Assembly: GCA_021234155.1 (NCBI GenBank)
Contig: JAJEKV010000075.1
Span: 3,157,280 to 3,221,279 of the forward strand
DNA: 64,000 bases
Origin: Isoetes taiwanensis
Lineage: Eukaryota; Streptophyta; Lycopodiopsida; Isoetales; Isoetaceae
Direction: 5' to 3'
Made by a program: the position numbers and the translations under genes
Part shown: positions 44,006 to 55,369 of the stretch, piece by piece
Layout: every line of letters begins with the position of its first letter
How positions within the stretch are numbered: position 1 is the first letter of the stretch
The notes under the pieces: generated by a model
The model's database searches: none
The model's input: the letters and a program-made list of their open reading frames with translations, nothing else
What the model was told of the DNA's origin: nothing

Positions 44006-46154
44006 CATCTTTATCTTATTTAATTTGTTTGTCATATTTCCATCTTGGAATTGTGACATCTCAAAATTTTAACTATAATGGTGAAATTTAAAGTGGACAA
44101 ACTAGAGAATCCAAATACTAAAAAGGACAAATAACTTGCATTCATGTGGCACCAAGGAAGCATTTGCATAGGAAGGAAGCAAGCACGGACTTATATAAAC
44201 AATGCAATACTATTAAACACAATTTTAGCCCCTTACTGCCCAAGACGATTTACAATGCTATTTATGCTGCTCTGAAGTATATCAGATATTAGAATCTTGG
44301 ATAGGGCCATATGATAATGCACATGCAACTAGGAAATCGCAAAAATGACATTGCATCAAGTCTTCAACACCGCTTAAAATATTAAGTTGAGTTTCACATG
44401 ATGCGCATATCTTTGATGTGCATATGCCGCAAGGATTGCAAACCACAATAAGGCTATGCATAGCCATTTGGTCAAATAAAGGCATTCACCGGGATTGCCA
44501 TACTTCATTGCTATACTATCATACTTCATTGCTAGATTGCTATTGATCCCGCTAATGTTTAAAAGTTCGAACTTGTTCGAAACTTATTGAAATTGATGAA
44601 TCCACTTGTTTGGGCCTCCACATCACAACAAAGATATATTCTTGTAAGAAATGTTTTGAAAAGTACGAACTTAATGAAATTGATGAATCCACTTGCCTCC
44701 AACCTCTACATCAAAACGGTATATTCTTGTAAGAAATGTAACAAATGATGACAAACAATATAAGCACATAGCATTGCATGCTAGAAGATAAATATTCCAT
44801 CTCTCAATCTGGTGGAATCTCACTTTTATAGCTTTGTCTCCTCCACCTTTCTAATTAACAAAGAGCCGCTTGACCCGTGAATCTAAACGATTGTAATCTC
44901 GGTCATTTATCCCAACAAGGGTTTTGCATCGGTTTCTTTCACCCCTTTGCCAAAATGGAAAACAATCATTACCTTATCTCATTTCTTGTCTGTGCGCTTG
45001 TTTTACCATCACCGTTAGTGCTTCGGTTTGCACTAGAAATCATGCTACAGGTCTTGCGGCAAATAAGAACACGGATATGAACCTCACACACGAACATCAC
45101 GGAGAACTAAGTAGAAATATCAAAGAGCAAAGTCGGTCCGTTACATTGATTCCAAAAGCGTAAAACCAAAGCCAAAGTCGATTATCTAACTTCGTTGATC
45201 CCCGTGAAAAAAGCATCTAAGTACACGCAAATGATGCGAATAGCATTTGGACGCCATAGCCTTGCCCCGGAGGAAACGAAAGCCTTAGATCTATGCACAA
45301 ATGGCCCCACCCACCAGATTCTTCATCTGCCGCTTTTGAAGGAGCAAAAGATGTATGTCTGCATTCACGATTCCCAAGCATTCAGATCAGACGTAAAAAA
45401 AAAAAGTAGGTTCTATCAAAATCGAATCAATCCTAGATGCTGTGCCCCCGATCTATCCTCCTGTTTCTAGTGTCAACGCATGATCTCGGCGACCTGACCG
45501 GCATACACGTTTTCAGCAGGAAGTAATCGACATGTCCACGAAGCTAGGTCGAACCGCCATTCTGTTCTGCCATTTCTATTTTCTATTTGCAATTTTGGTC
45601 TGAGCCGATTTGCTCTTTGTCCAAAACGATGCCCCAAATTTAATAAATCTAAATTAAAGGGCTTCGGCCTAGAATGGCGCAATAGCCAGAGCAGAGCAGC
45701 AGCAGAGCACGAAACAGGGGACGGAGTCTTTATTGCAGCGCAATGCTTGGGTGCAGAGCAAGAAAAGGGGAACCACGTGTCAGCTTCACCATGCCTCAAA
45801 CAAAATAGCATCAAACATAAGATTGTTTGCATCTTACGTGTCACAACCATAATGCCTCAAACAAAATAACTTCAAATAAATACCTTCAAACAAAAAATGA
45901 AACTGAATTATATATGAGTTGATAACTACATCCTATTGCAATGTAAGGTATTTGGTGAAATATCGGGTCTTCAATCCAACATTCATTTTGTTTTCTATTG
46001 TTGCATTGATGTGGACTAGTATCTTGTGCGGTTACTCGGAAACATTTTGACCATAACCACTATGTTGTAATGTCGAATGTCCTCCTGATGCCTGCACAAC
46101 ACTATATTGCTTCTGTTAGTTTTGCTAAGTGCCTCTTCTTTGTGTGGGCTCTAT
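44006..46154. other. Intergenic DNA with one tandem duplication
   Basis: An 80-bp segment (AAATTGATGAATCCACTTG...TATATTCTTGTAAGAAATGT) is duplicated at about 44590-44655 and 44675-44745. A minus-strand frame of 125 codons (45850-45473) starts with a hydrophobic stretch resembling a signal peptide but matches nothing known. No other support. Confidence 0.35.
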
Positions 46155-46526
46155 GTTTGTGTCAGTGTTGTTACGTACTTACCGTACCTGTACGGTACTG
46201 TAAGTATTTTACGTATCATACCTCGTAACGTACCTCTGAGTTTTTAACGTACCGAAAAAAAAACCAGTACGTTAAAAAGTGTTGTTACCGTACCTATAAA
46301 ATACGTACCGTACCTATAAAATACTTGTAAAATACTTACAGTACCTATAAAATACCTATAAAATACGTACCGTACCTTTAAAATACTTACCGTACTTGTG
46401 TTGAAAACTCCAAAAATTTGAAGCAAAAACATTTCATTTTTCATTCCGTACGTACCGTACCTCTGGTACGGTATGCTAAGTACTTGAAAGGTACCGTACC
46501 CGTACGGATCCAACACTGGTTTGTGT
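46155..46526. mobile_element. hAT-type MITE, 356 bp, with perfect 8-bp target duplication
   Basis: The element 46163-46518 begins CAGTGTTG and ends CAACACTG. It is flanked on both sides by GTTTGTGT (46155-46162 and 46519-46526), a perfect 8-bp duplication as made by hAT transposases. CAGTG-type tips also fit hAT. The interior is packed with GTACCGTACC and TATAAAATAC words in both orientations, so the strand could fold extensively. No coding capacity. Confidence 0.93.
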
Positions 46527-47281
46527 AAGCCCACTTTGAGTCGGTGACCTTACTCTAATGATGTTGGAGAAGGTTGTGTACTCTGGGCAGTCGGATTGTG
46601 TCAAATGGTACTTCTTTGTGTGTAAATTATGGGTTGTTTGTTAGAGGCATAGTTTGTACACGTTATTGGTGTCTCTCTTTTTAAAATTTCTTGTGATCTA
46701 TCCATGTGCAAAAGACCACTTGCAAATTCTTCAATTGCAGCTATGAAATTTTTTTATATGATGGGAGACTGTTTGCAACTTGAGTTAGCTATGGAAACCC
46801 TAGCTCTTTTGCTAAACAAGATGGGCATTTTCATAAATACCATATAAGTAAGGGGATAGTTTGACAACTATGCAAAAATATGGAGCACTTTTTTGGATTT
46901 CTCTAAGATTTATTGCACTTCCACACAATGCAAGGCAATTAACTTAAACTTTGCCATTAATGCTGGAACTTCCAACTTCCAGCCCTCATCTCCCGGTAGT
47001 TAGAGCGGCATTTATGGCAATTATACACTAAATCGAGCCTAATGCCAAACCTAAATTTCTGGTGAACTGTCACACCAAGAACTGCCGTAGTGAAATCTCA
47101 CCCTAAGTTCAATATACATATACCTCGCATTGTTGACAATGGAAAAATAAATTTCAAAATCAAAGCTGCTCGTGTTGCATTGGGGACTGGCAAGGGATAA
47201 ACAACATTTCGTCTGATGTTCTGTAGCTTCTCTTTTCGAGAGAGCGATCTCGATGTTGAAGGTATTTTAGGACAACTTTTA
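46527..47281. other. Intergenic DNA
   Basis: No supported feature. The minus-strand frame at 47421-47098 is Arg/Lys/Ser-rich but overlaps the end of the decaying gene to its right in another frame and is probably a shadow. Confidence 0.35.
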
Positions 47282-47834
47282 TCACTTTGGATGGAACATG
47301 ATCTCGAGAGCAATGTTTGGAACAACTTTCGGGACCTGAAATTGTTGGCTTTGCTGGTGTGAAGAGCTTTGAAGCCGTGTCTCCGTTGCAGATTTAGCCT
47401 GCAGACGTACTGTGTCATCAATCATTGTGCCACTTGAATTGGAAGAGCTTGATTCATCACTGTCCGCTGAGTTATTTAACTTCCAGTTTCTACTATGTGA
47501 TTGGGGCCCTGTGTGAGCTGGAACTCCTTCACCGCCTTCAGATGGAAATCCATCATGAAAGTACGTAGCAACCTCGGCCATTCTTTTTGCTGTGGCCTAA
47601 AGAGCATGTTCACGCAACTTCTGAGATTATTTATTTTTTGACTCAACAAATTCATCCAATGCTACATCCTGTAAAGATAAATGTCCACCTCTATTCTGAT
47701 TGGCCAATAGAAGACTTGGGTTTGCAGGCACACAGTCTTGCATCTGGGGCATTTCCTGGTAAGGTTTTAACTGTACAGTCCGTGTTCCTCTTGGCACGAG
47801 CTGTGCTTCAGCAAGGTAGTCTCCAAGGAGCACC
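47282..47834 (-). pseudogene. Exon of an unrecognised gene with two C-to-T-type stops
   Basis: After an acceptor ATATTCTAG (47835-47836) the minus strand reads continuously for 553 bp: VLLGDYLAEAQLVPRGTRTV, then PANPSLLLANQNRGGHLSLQ, then KLREHAL.ATAKRMAEVATY, then a Ser-rich segment, and a stop at about 47282. Two in-frame stops, TAA (about 47626) and TAG (about 47599), sit where CAA and CAG would restore glutamine within an alpha-helical stretch. I do not recognise the family. The frame is otherwise undamaged, so decay is recent. Confidence 0.5.
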
Positions 47835-48671
47835 CTAGAATATGGGAAAAAAATTCAGACATTATTGTGTAAGATTGGAAACATAAATATTTCTCAACCA
47901 TAACGTGCAAAAAATTCTGTCCTAAGAAATGGAACAAGAAAATAGATAGTCTGCATGGCCTGCTGCTTTAAAGTAGATACTGATGATTGCAAATAGCAGA
48001 CAGACTTAGCTTGTGCTTGTATGCTTTACATGATATCTATGTGCCGCCTGCAAAGCTTCTGTATGATCGATACTGCAAATGTAAAGCTTCCAGAGTAAAA
48101 GTACAGTTCCATAAATTAGTCATCCAGTTCTATCAATGAGATAGTCTACTTTGCATCAAGATACATATGCTAACTGCATCCTAATTCAGAGGAACATTAC
48201 TCCACATGCATAAATTGGATGTTTCAAAAGATATACAACCTTTCATCATTGAGTTTCCTTGGAATAGCACATCGAGAGATATTTTTGGAGTCACAGGACA
48301 AACTATAGCCCTTCTTCTGCAATTCATTCTCCACAAAAGATCATGCTGCTTTTAGAGTAGAACCTACGTCATAAGAGAAATGAGCACTGCAGTGAGTGAC
48401 ACTCCATGTACAAAAACATGTTAACACATGTGAAATTTAAGGATAGAAACTTCTTGACCACACCAAGTTTGTTACTTACAAAAACAGTATTTTGTAAAAT
48501 TTAGCATCAATCTGATAATGTTTAGACAGACATCAATGCAACTTAGTGAATAACCTGAAAATGCAATCTGTGTACCTTTCCGCATGCTTGTGAATGGACG
48601 AACAAGGCTAATGATCTAATGTCATGCAATGATAGGAAGAGCAGACATAAACTATTGAAAATGTTGAAAAG

Positions 48672-48812
48672 AAGACCAACATGCAACAAATGTCTCCTTC
48701 ATTATTTCATGTCCTGGATAGCGTATCTGAAGGTGCACCATCTCACTTTCTCCATTCTTTTCCGATAATACAGCTCGATTAGACACCAGAACATAAGCTG
48801 ATAAATTCCAAA
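48672..48812 (-). CDS. Possible upstream exon of the same unrecognised gene
   Basis: The minus strand reads WNLSAYVLVSNRAVLSEKNG, then SEMVHLQIRYPGHEIMKETF, after AATATAG and before a weak GT. Composition and codon pattern look coding. Orientation matches the exon at 47834-47282, about 840 bp downstream. The link between them is inference. Confidence 0.35.
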
Positions 48813-49329
48813 TCTATATTATTTGGTGGTAAACATCCACACTAGTGAACCTTCATTGCTTGCATTATAACAGCCATACGACGCACTCCTCAATCAATGG
48901 ATCAGGCACAACAGCATCTGCAGACTCCGGGATACATGACGATGTCATTACACCACAACAAAGCTCAAGTTCAAATATTGGCGCAGGACAAATTACTAAT
49001 ACCGTAATAATTTGAAGGGGATCATAGACAGTGAGATAACCCAGGGTAAGAAAACTACAATGAATCAAACCCTACTCATGTTTATGTCACCTATCCTTCC
49101 ACTAATTTGCAACCTGGGTAGAATGTTGTAGAATCCAAAGCTTGTATCTGATTTTAAGATTCCTTTATAACTCCGCTCTTTGTGCACCATTTTTCCTGGA
49201 GGAACCACAGAAACAGCTAGAGAATGACATCTAAGGGCACGGGTGGTGCAAGATCATGTGAAATCCACAAGGCAGTGTCAATCATCCCTATGCCTTCTTG
49301 GGAAAGTGATTCTGTTTGTTAACAATAAA

Positions 49330-49790
49330 GTGCTTGCTTGCACAGGACTATGAGTATGGCTATTCTACTTTTTAGGAAAACAGAATGCTCTCTTGAGCAA
49401 GGACAGACATGAAGAGGTGACTTGAATTGAAACTGAAGTCTAATGCAAACTTATCCTCTGAAACTCGTACTGTTGAAATGCCAAAGCTTAAAACACAAAT
49501 GACGACCATACATAGATCAAAACTTAAAGCTAACCTGTTTTTGGTCCCATGGAATAGTTGCTTGCACAGCACTATGAGTATGGCTATTCTTCTCTTTAGG
49601 AAAACAGAATGCTTTCTTGGGCAAGGACAGACATGAAGAGATGACTTGAATTGAAACTTCAAGTCTAATGCAAACTTCCCCTCTGAAACTCGTAGTTCAT
49701 TGAACTGCCAAAGTTTAAAACACAAATGAAGACCATACATGGGTCAAAACTTAAAGCTGACCTGTTCTTGGTCCGTATGATCAAAACTTA
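49330..49790. repeat. 224-bp tandem duplication
   Basis: Units starting near 49337 and 49560 share ACTATGAGTATGGCTATTCT, GGAAAACAGAATGCT, GGACAGACATGAAGAG and CAAAACTTAAAGCT. A short third piece (AAACTTAAAGCTAACCTGTT) follows at about 49785. The array lies on the 3' side of the U2 gene. Confidence 0.9.
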
Positions 49791-49901
49791 AAGCTAACCT
49801 GTTCATGGTCCCACGGAATAGTGGTCCCACGGAATAGCACAAGGATCAAAACCAAGAACTATATGAGCAATGAATAACTGCAAAATAAAGTTGAATTCTA
49901 G

Positions 49902-49908
49902 TTAAACT
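49902..49908 (-). terminator. snRNA 3'-end box AGTTTAA
   Basis: Fits the plant snRNA 3'-box core AGTNNAA, with a CA upstream. It lies about 34 bp past the expected 3' end of the U2 RNA, somewhat farther than usual. A hairpin-capable CCCTCTTC/GGAGGG stretch lies between. Confidence 0.5.
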
Positions 49909-49941
49909 TTGTTTAGAACCCCCTCCTTCCGAAGAGGGTTT

Positions 49942-50137
49942 AGGGCTATGCCATGCCTCCGCAGTAGTGTAAGGCAGAGGCGACATACGTGAGCCTTGGC
50001 AGCAAGCTGCACAACAGGTCCACAACCCACAACAAATTAGATTAATAGCATTGGGGCCCGATGGACCCCGTATCAGCTATTAAACTGATAAGAACAGATA
50101 CTACACTTGATCTTAGCCAAAAGGCCGAGAAAGGTAT
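49942..50137 (-). ncRNA. U2 spliceosomal snRNA
   Basis: U2 pairs with the intron branch site in the spliceosome. The 5' end at 50137 reads ATACCTTTCTCGGCCTTTTG on the minus strand, and the first 60 nt match the universal U2 sequence, including GTGTAGTATC, the branch-site pairing region. Stem II keeps its fold with paired changes: AATAGC opposite GCTATT, where plant U2 usually has AATATC opposite GATATT. An Sm-like site AATTTGT follows at about 50034. A 3' stem-loop has TTACACTACTGC, like the U2B'' loop. The 3' end is set by the usual length of about 196 nt and may differ slightly. The gene has its own promoter elements. Confidence 0.92.
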
Positions 50138-50160
50138 GAGTTTGCTTTGCTTCCTTCGTC

Positions 50161-50168
50161 TTTTATGT
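50161..50168 (-). promoter_or_regulatory. TATA-like box of the U2 gene
   Basis: ACATAAAA on the minus strand, 24-31 bp upstream of the U2 start, the normal place for the TATA box of plant snRNA genes. Confidence 0.7.
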
Positions 50169-50199
50169 ACTACAAACAGCGCCTTCCTTTCTAAACAAT

Positions 50200-50210
50200 G
50201 ACCGTGGGAT
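50200..50210 (-). promoter_or_regulatory. Upstream sequence element (USE) of the U2 gene
   Basis: ATCCCACGGTC matches the first seven bases and part of the rest of the plant USE consensus RTCCCACATCG. It begins 73 bp upstream of the start. About 31 bp separate it from the TATA-like box, which fits the RNA polymerase II spacing of plant U2 genes and not the shorter U6/polymerase III spacing. Confidence 0.75.
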
Positions 50211-53200
50211 ATATTAAAAACCTAGAGAAAAAGGTTAAAACAGATGACCTGAGCAGGAAGATGGAATACAGAATCAAATTGCCGGAAAGGTGAGGATCAT
50301 CGTTTGCTCGTTTCATTGGGTCATGGAGGCCGGATTTTCAGCTTCCGACGAGCTTTAAGGTCTGTTTTTCGTTCAGTTGTTTGAGCGAGACTAATGAAAG
50401 CTTAGCTACAATCCGCCTAGAAAATTTAGCATATATATATGCATGCATGGCACGATTATGTAGTTAAAGTGGCCGCACCACTTAAGTAAAGGAGTCACAT
50501 TTTGAATAAGGCTTCGAACTGTATGGCCAGAATGATTTATTATCATCAATGGGCGAACAAATGGCCTATGGAATGTACATAGTAAGCCCACTGGGGGACA
50601 ATGCAGTAACAATTAGAAATTGGATAGTAACTCTGCCGAAAGTCTACGCTAAGATCAATTATTACAACAATTATCCAAATATCTTTGTTGTTTCATCTCT
50701 ATTAAGCACCACTCTAGCCGGGGCCATGCGATGCAACTTTAGCTTTTACAAATTCCGTTCATTGGTTTAGTGGAACAAGCTACCAATTGACACTATTTGC
50801 TAGTTTGAGGTAGTGTTCATTTCATGATTGAATGATGTTGGGTGTATATGGATTTCGTCGAGTAGAAAGCCAATGCATCCATATTAAATATCATTTCCAA
50901 GGATATTGAACTATAAGATCATATGCTTGGTCCTTTGATTTGGTTGTCATATTTGAAGGATATGTTAATGCGTACATCTGGGGTATGCACAATATTTGCA
51001 TGTATAATTTCCATTGTCTCAATGATTTGGCCAAATGTTTTAAATCTCTACTCAATGCTTTTCTTTGTACGTTATGTAAATTTTAAATTGAACTTGTGCT
51101 TGGTCCTATATAAGAAGTAATTTCTTTCAGTGTTAATGAAGAAAGGAGCTAGGAGAGTGGAAATGTCATATGCCACTCAAATTCCATTTGGACGGTGGAG
51201 ATTCAGGAGATAGGAGACCAAATAGGTTTGGAAGTTTTAGCAATGCTACAGTTAGGGGTCCTTCATTTGAGAAGGTAAGTTCCTTACTTTTTGTTGTGTA
51301 AGCTTTGAATTCCTGTTTCGGCTCATCATCTCTATTGATGTCGTTATCCACTTTATATGAGTAGGTAAAATTTGATGAAAATTACATGTGCACATAGCCA
51401 GAGGATCCAAATGATAGTAAAGAACAAGCAGATTTAAACCTGAATTCAATTTGAGCTCCTTTATTTTCCATATCCAATGCATCTGCACATCGTGCATGAT
51501 CCTATGGAGATATAACCTCCTACCTCCTGATCTTGAGAGTTTTGTAAATGAGGTCAAAACACAGATAGTATAGGAGACATGGATTTGAAATGAAGAGTGA
51601 ACAAGGAGTAGATAAGCCAAGTGATGCTGGAATGAACAATAGAAAAGTTTATCACCAAAATTTGATAATGGCGATTGGTGCATATAGGCATATACACATT
51701 GGCGGACAAAGAAGCCATTATTTTTGTCTGCAATATGATTTTCAGAAAACACGGTCCATTAGTATGGTTGCAATAATGCACATCCAACTCCTACGAAAAT
51801 CCACCATGCACGTTAGATAAGCCCACTCCTTTCTCTACTTGCCAACTAATATTAGATTTCATAAAAAGCGCAAAAACCTGATTGGCTGAACAAGTTAATG
51901 TATTTTGGTCATGCATACTTAGCATTGAAAATTTCAACAATTACAAGCTTCTTCGATTATATAGATTACTATCTTATTATTGTTCGAATTAAAAAAGCCT
52001 CGCCCGAAAGGATTTTTGAAAGAAAAATTGTGGCAGTAATAAGAATGGTGTCAGACATCATGAGATATATATACTGTATTCAACATTCTCTACTATAACA
52101 TTGCTGCAAGTAATCACCATTTTCGCTGCAAGTATCCATCATTTTGGGGAAAATGGCTTACAGCTTAAGCCAAACAATTCATGGAGGCTAGTAGCATAAC
52201 ATACCTAAGCCTCTATTTCGCTTTTCCAATAAGCTTGTATTAAGCAACATCACCCTTATTTTATCTGGATTGATGACAATTTCGACCCCTTTTTCTTCCC
52301 CTTTATGGCCAAACATGTTCCGGCTTATCTTGGCTACAGATGCCGCAGAGGTTTCTGATTATCGGAATGCTTCAAGGTTTCATGCCAATGGTCTTCAACA
52401 ATCTTCTATCTACACAGCTGTAATGAAGATTTTGTCGTAACCCAGTTGAAGCTCAATGCTCTTGTATTGGCAGCACTCCTTTAACAATCATCTCTGCATT
52501 GGGCTCTCTGCCATATATCAGTTCCAGCCTATTGTCCATAAGTATTACTAGAATGTTAAACTCATGAGCGTAATATGCAAATCCAAACCTTTGCTTGAAA
52601 ATTCCTAAGCAAGTAGCAATTTTAACTAGATCTCTGCAAAGCAAAGCTACATTCTATGTTCTTAGATTAACTGCTAGGTGAAATGCAGACCAACATCAAA
52701 GCCTAGAGGACAAAATGATAAAAACGAATCTCATTTCTCATATCCATTTTGCCTTATTGCCATCATGTAGATCATTAATTTATACAACAAACTCTCACAT
52801 GAAGGAATCAGAAGGGGGCGTCACCAGAACCAACAGTACCAGCATTCATAACAATGGCATAATAATATTGCTTAAATAAGACTGCCAACATGGGGCCAAA
52901 TCTTGAATCCAAGCTTATGGAAATTAACTAGAGGAAGTAGCAGATATATGATCAGCCAATTAGGAAAGATGAAATCCAGTCTTGAACAGGATATGAATCA
53001 TCTTGTAATAGTGTGCTCGAAGCTAGAGAAGTTGAACTCGTTTATTTCATCTTCTTTTCTACACTCTACTTTCTGGATCCACTTTTCACTTTATGCATGC
53101 AATCACCCCAACTGCCTCTAATCCCCATCATTTGTGGCTTTTTTCATGGGAAGTTGCCAAATAACAAACTTGGAATTGAACAATTTCTAATATGTCATTA

Positions 53201-54540
53201 TGGAATTTAATGAAAGCTTAGAACCTGAAGATTTAGGTAAAGACAGATAAGTGGTTAAATAGTTGATCGTTACACGAAATGGATACAAATTTTTTCTTGC
53301 CAAGCTTAATAGTTTGATCGTTATGCGAAATGGATGCCAAAATTTTCTCGCCAAGCTTTCCGCAAAAACACTTTGTCTCTACTCCAATTCGACAATCCCT
53401 TTAAAATTTTTTGTTTGATGCTTTGACATTTTGCTCATTCTAGTACGATGCCTGGGTGCATATGTTCGGTTATGTCCAATCTGATCCATTAGGGACCTCT
53501 ATGTAACATACTTTACTTATTAATAGAATAAAAATATCTTGCCTACAAATAGTTTTAACATCTAAAACAATTTTATTTATCGAGTGCTAGACACCTTTTT
53601 TTTACCATTGAGTGGCAAAGACAACAAAGTTCATCGACCCAAAGATGTTAATATATTACATAACTAGCTTCAACTAAAATGTATTGAATTTCTAATGATG
53701 TCATCGATAAATTGGTCCAAATTGGTTATGGATGCAACTCAGAGCATATTTTCCTCTTCTTTGCTTTGCTACAATCTGTTATAACAACATTAACCTATGG
53801 AGCATATTGAAACATGAAAAGTTGCATAATGAGTCGTCTATTGTTTAAGTGCTACATATGTGACTATTTACAAATATTTGGGACGATTACTCTTCAAGCA
53901 TTTGATATTTTGAAGGATGCTTTTACTTTGTAGCTCTAACTAATAATCAATAATATTGATATAATATGCAGCAAGTTGTGCCACATGATCTATCAAACTA
54001 AGCATCTCTTACAGCACTGAAGGTGACAATTCATGCCAAATGTAGGTGTAGGGTATGATGAAGGCTACCTCTGGACATCATGTACTTCTTCAAAACAGGC
54101 GTGGATTAACGAAGAATTGGATCTAAAAAACTATTATGCTGGATAAATAGCCAACTCTACTTGTTGGGGTTCTTGTCGTGCAACTTTCATTTCATGCAAC
54201 ACATCTTCCATAAATGATTTAAAAACTGCTCAACATCTATTGTAGAAGGCAAAACATAGATGTTAGATTGGAACTCATGATCAATGATTAGATAATCTTA
54301 TAGCATTTATTAGATTCAAAGGCTAGCATCCAATAGTTGCCAAACGTTACAATTATTGCATATATTTTCCAAGCATCTGCTAGATTTAAAGGCTAACCTA
54401 TTCAACAATTACCTCACGTAAGGTTATTGCATATTCTTTTGACACGTTTTGGGCCACAATTTTTTGCTGGCAGAAAAACCTCAAAATAAAGAGCCCTTAG
54501 TGTGTAGGGAGAGCCTCGATAATGGAAATGCAATTAAAGT
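50211..54540. other. Gene-poor AT-rich DNA
   Basis: No recognisable gene. One exon-like piece at 51175-51274 (+) ends with a perfect GTAAGT donor and encodes FHLDGGDSGDRRPNRFGSFS; its family is unknown. A minus-strand frame at 52644-52453 (NILVILMDNRLELIYG) is unrecognised. At 53261-53365 a 51-bp segment with GATCGTTA.CGAAATGGAT is tandemly duplicated. Confidence 0.35.
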
Positions 54541-54745
54541 TCTGGTGCATAGATAGAATAGAATAGAATAAATAGAATAGAATAGAATAGAGTTGAGTTT
54601 TTATCGTCCACGGAGACCAATTGGCCTATGGGACCCAAACAGGAGGCGTAGCAAGCATATTACTGTCTTGGTTAACACACATACACACACACACCCCCCC
54701 CCCTCCCCCGAAGGGTGGTTTGGGGGAAAAACCGTGACAGGAATA
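54541..54745 (-). mobile_element. Solo 3' end of the LINE family, inverted
   Basis: On the minus strand it contains GGGTCCCATAGGCCAATTGG, then TCTCCGTGGACGATAAAAA and a (TATTC)n tail (54541-54592), matching the 3' ends at 59910-59978 and 63515-63590. It is 5'-truncated to about 200 bp. A (TG)n microsatellite and poly-G run lie inside (54678-54710 on the plus strand as CA/C). Confidence 0.9.
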
Positions 54746-55169
54746 GGTTTGCTGTCAGACTGTACAAATATAAATATATATCATTTGGGGAAAGAAACCT
54801 AAAATACAAGCTCTTAAAAGCGTCATAAGCCCAAATATAATGGAAGTGTTAAAGAAAAGAGATTCTAAAACTATTGGAAGGACCAAAAGTAGTTCAGTGC
54901 ACCTCTCTAAAACTCTGGCAGCAATCCTTTGAAAATGGAGAGCAACATAAATCCATGCTCCTCCATATGTCCCATTCTTAAAGCCATCCCTACCTCATTT
55001 CTCTATGCATTGGTCGTGCATTTGTTTAGCATGGGAAGTTTAGCACGACAAAAATTAAAATTGATCCAATAAATGGCTTTACACTTATTATGTGTTGCTT
55101 CTTTTAGTTATGCTCTGTCTTATATGATCCAGCATATAGAATCACTTTAAGCGAATGATATGTTCGCAG

Positions 55170-55249
55170 GAATTGACTTGCCAGAAGCAATTTATGCTTT
55201 GGAACCAACTAGTCCAGACTCATATTCAATCTCTATTCCATATGGTGCC
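55170..55249 (+). CDS. Possible host-gene exon
   Basis: After TATGTTCGCAG an 80-bp open piece encodes IDLPEAIYALEPTSPDSYSI and ends at a GTAAAA donor. It looks coding but I do not recognise it. It may belong with the pieces at 60556 and 63661, all in the same orientation and separated by LINE insertions. Confidence 0.35.
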
Positions 55250-55369
55250 GTAAAAAGAATTTTAATCACGTAATTGGAGGATCGCGTGCATTTAAAAAGT
55301 GATGATAGCATCCACTTGCTACAATTTGACGTACAAAGAATACCAAAGATGAGCTTGCAGATATGAGGG

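Noticed and set aside
45473-45850. Minus-strand frame with a hydrophobic start, possible secreted protein
   Set aside because: No recognised domain and no splice signal; kept only as a remark in the intergenic entry.
52453-52644. Minus-strand frame resembling a retroelement or enzyme fragment
   Set aside because: Only 63 codons, no motif I can name, and adjacent frames are full of stops.
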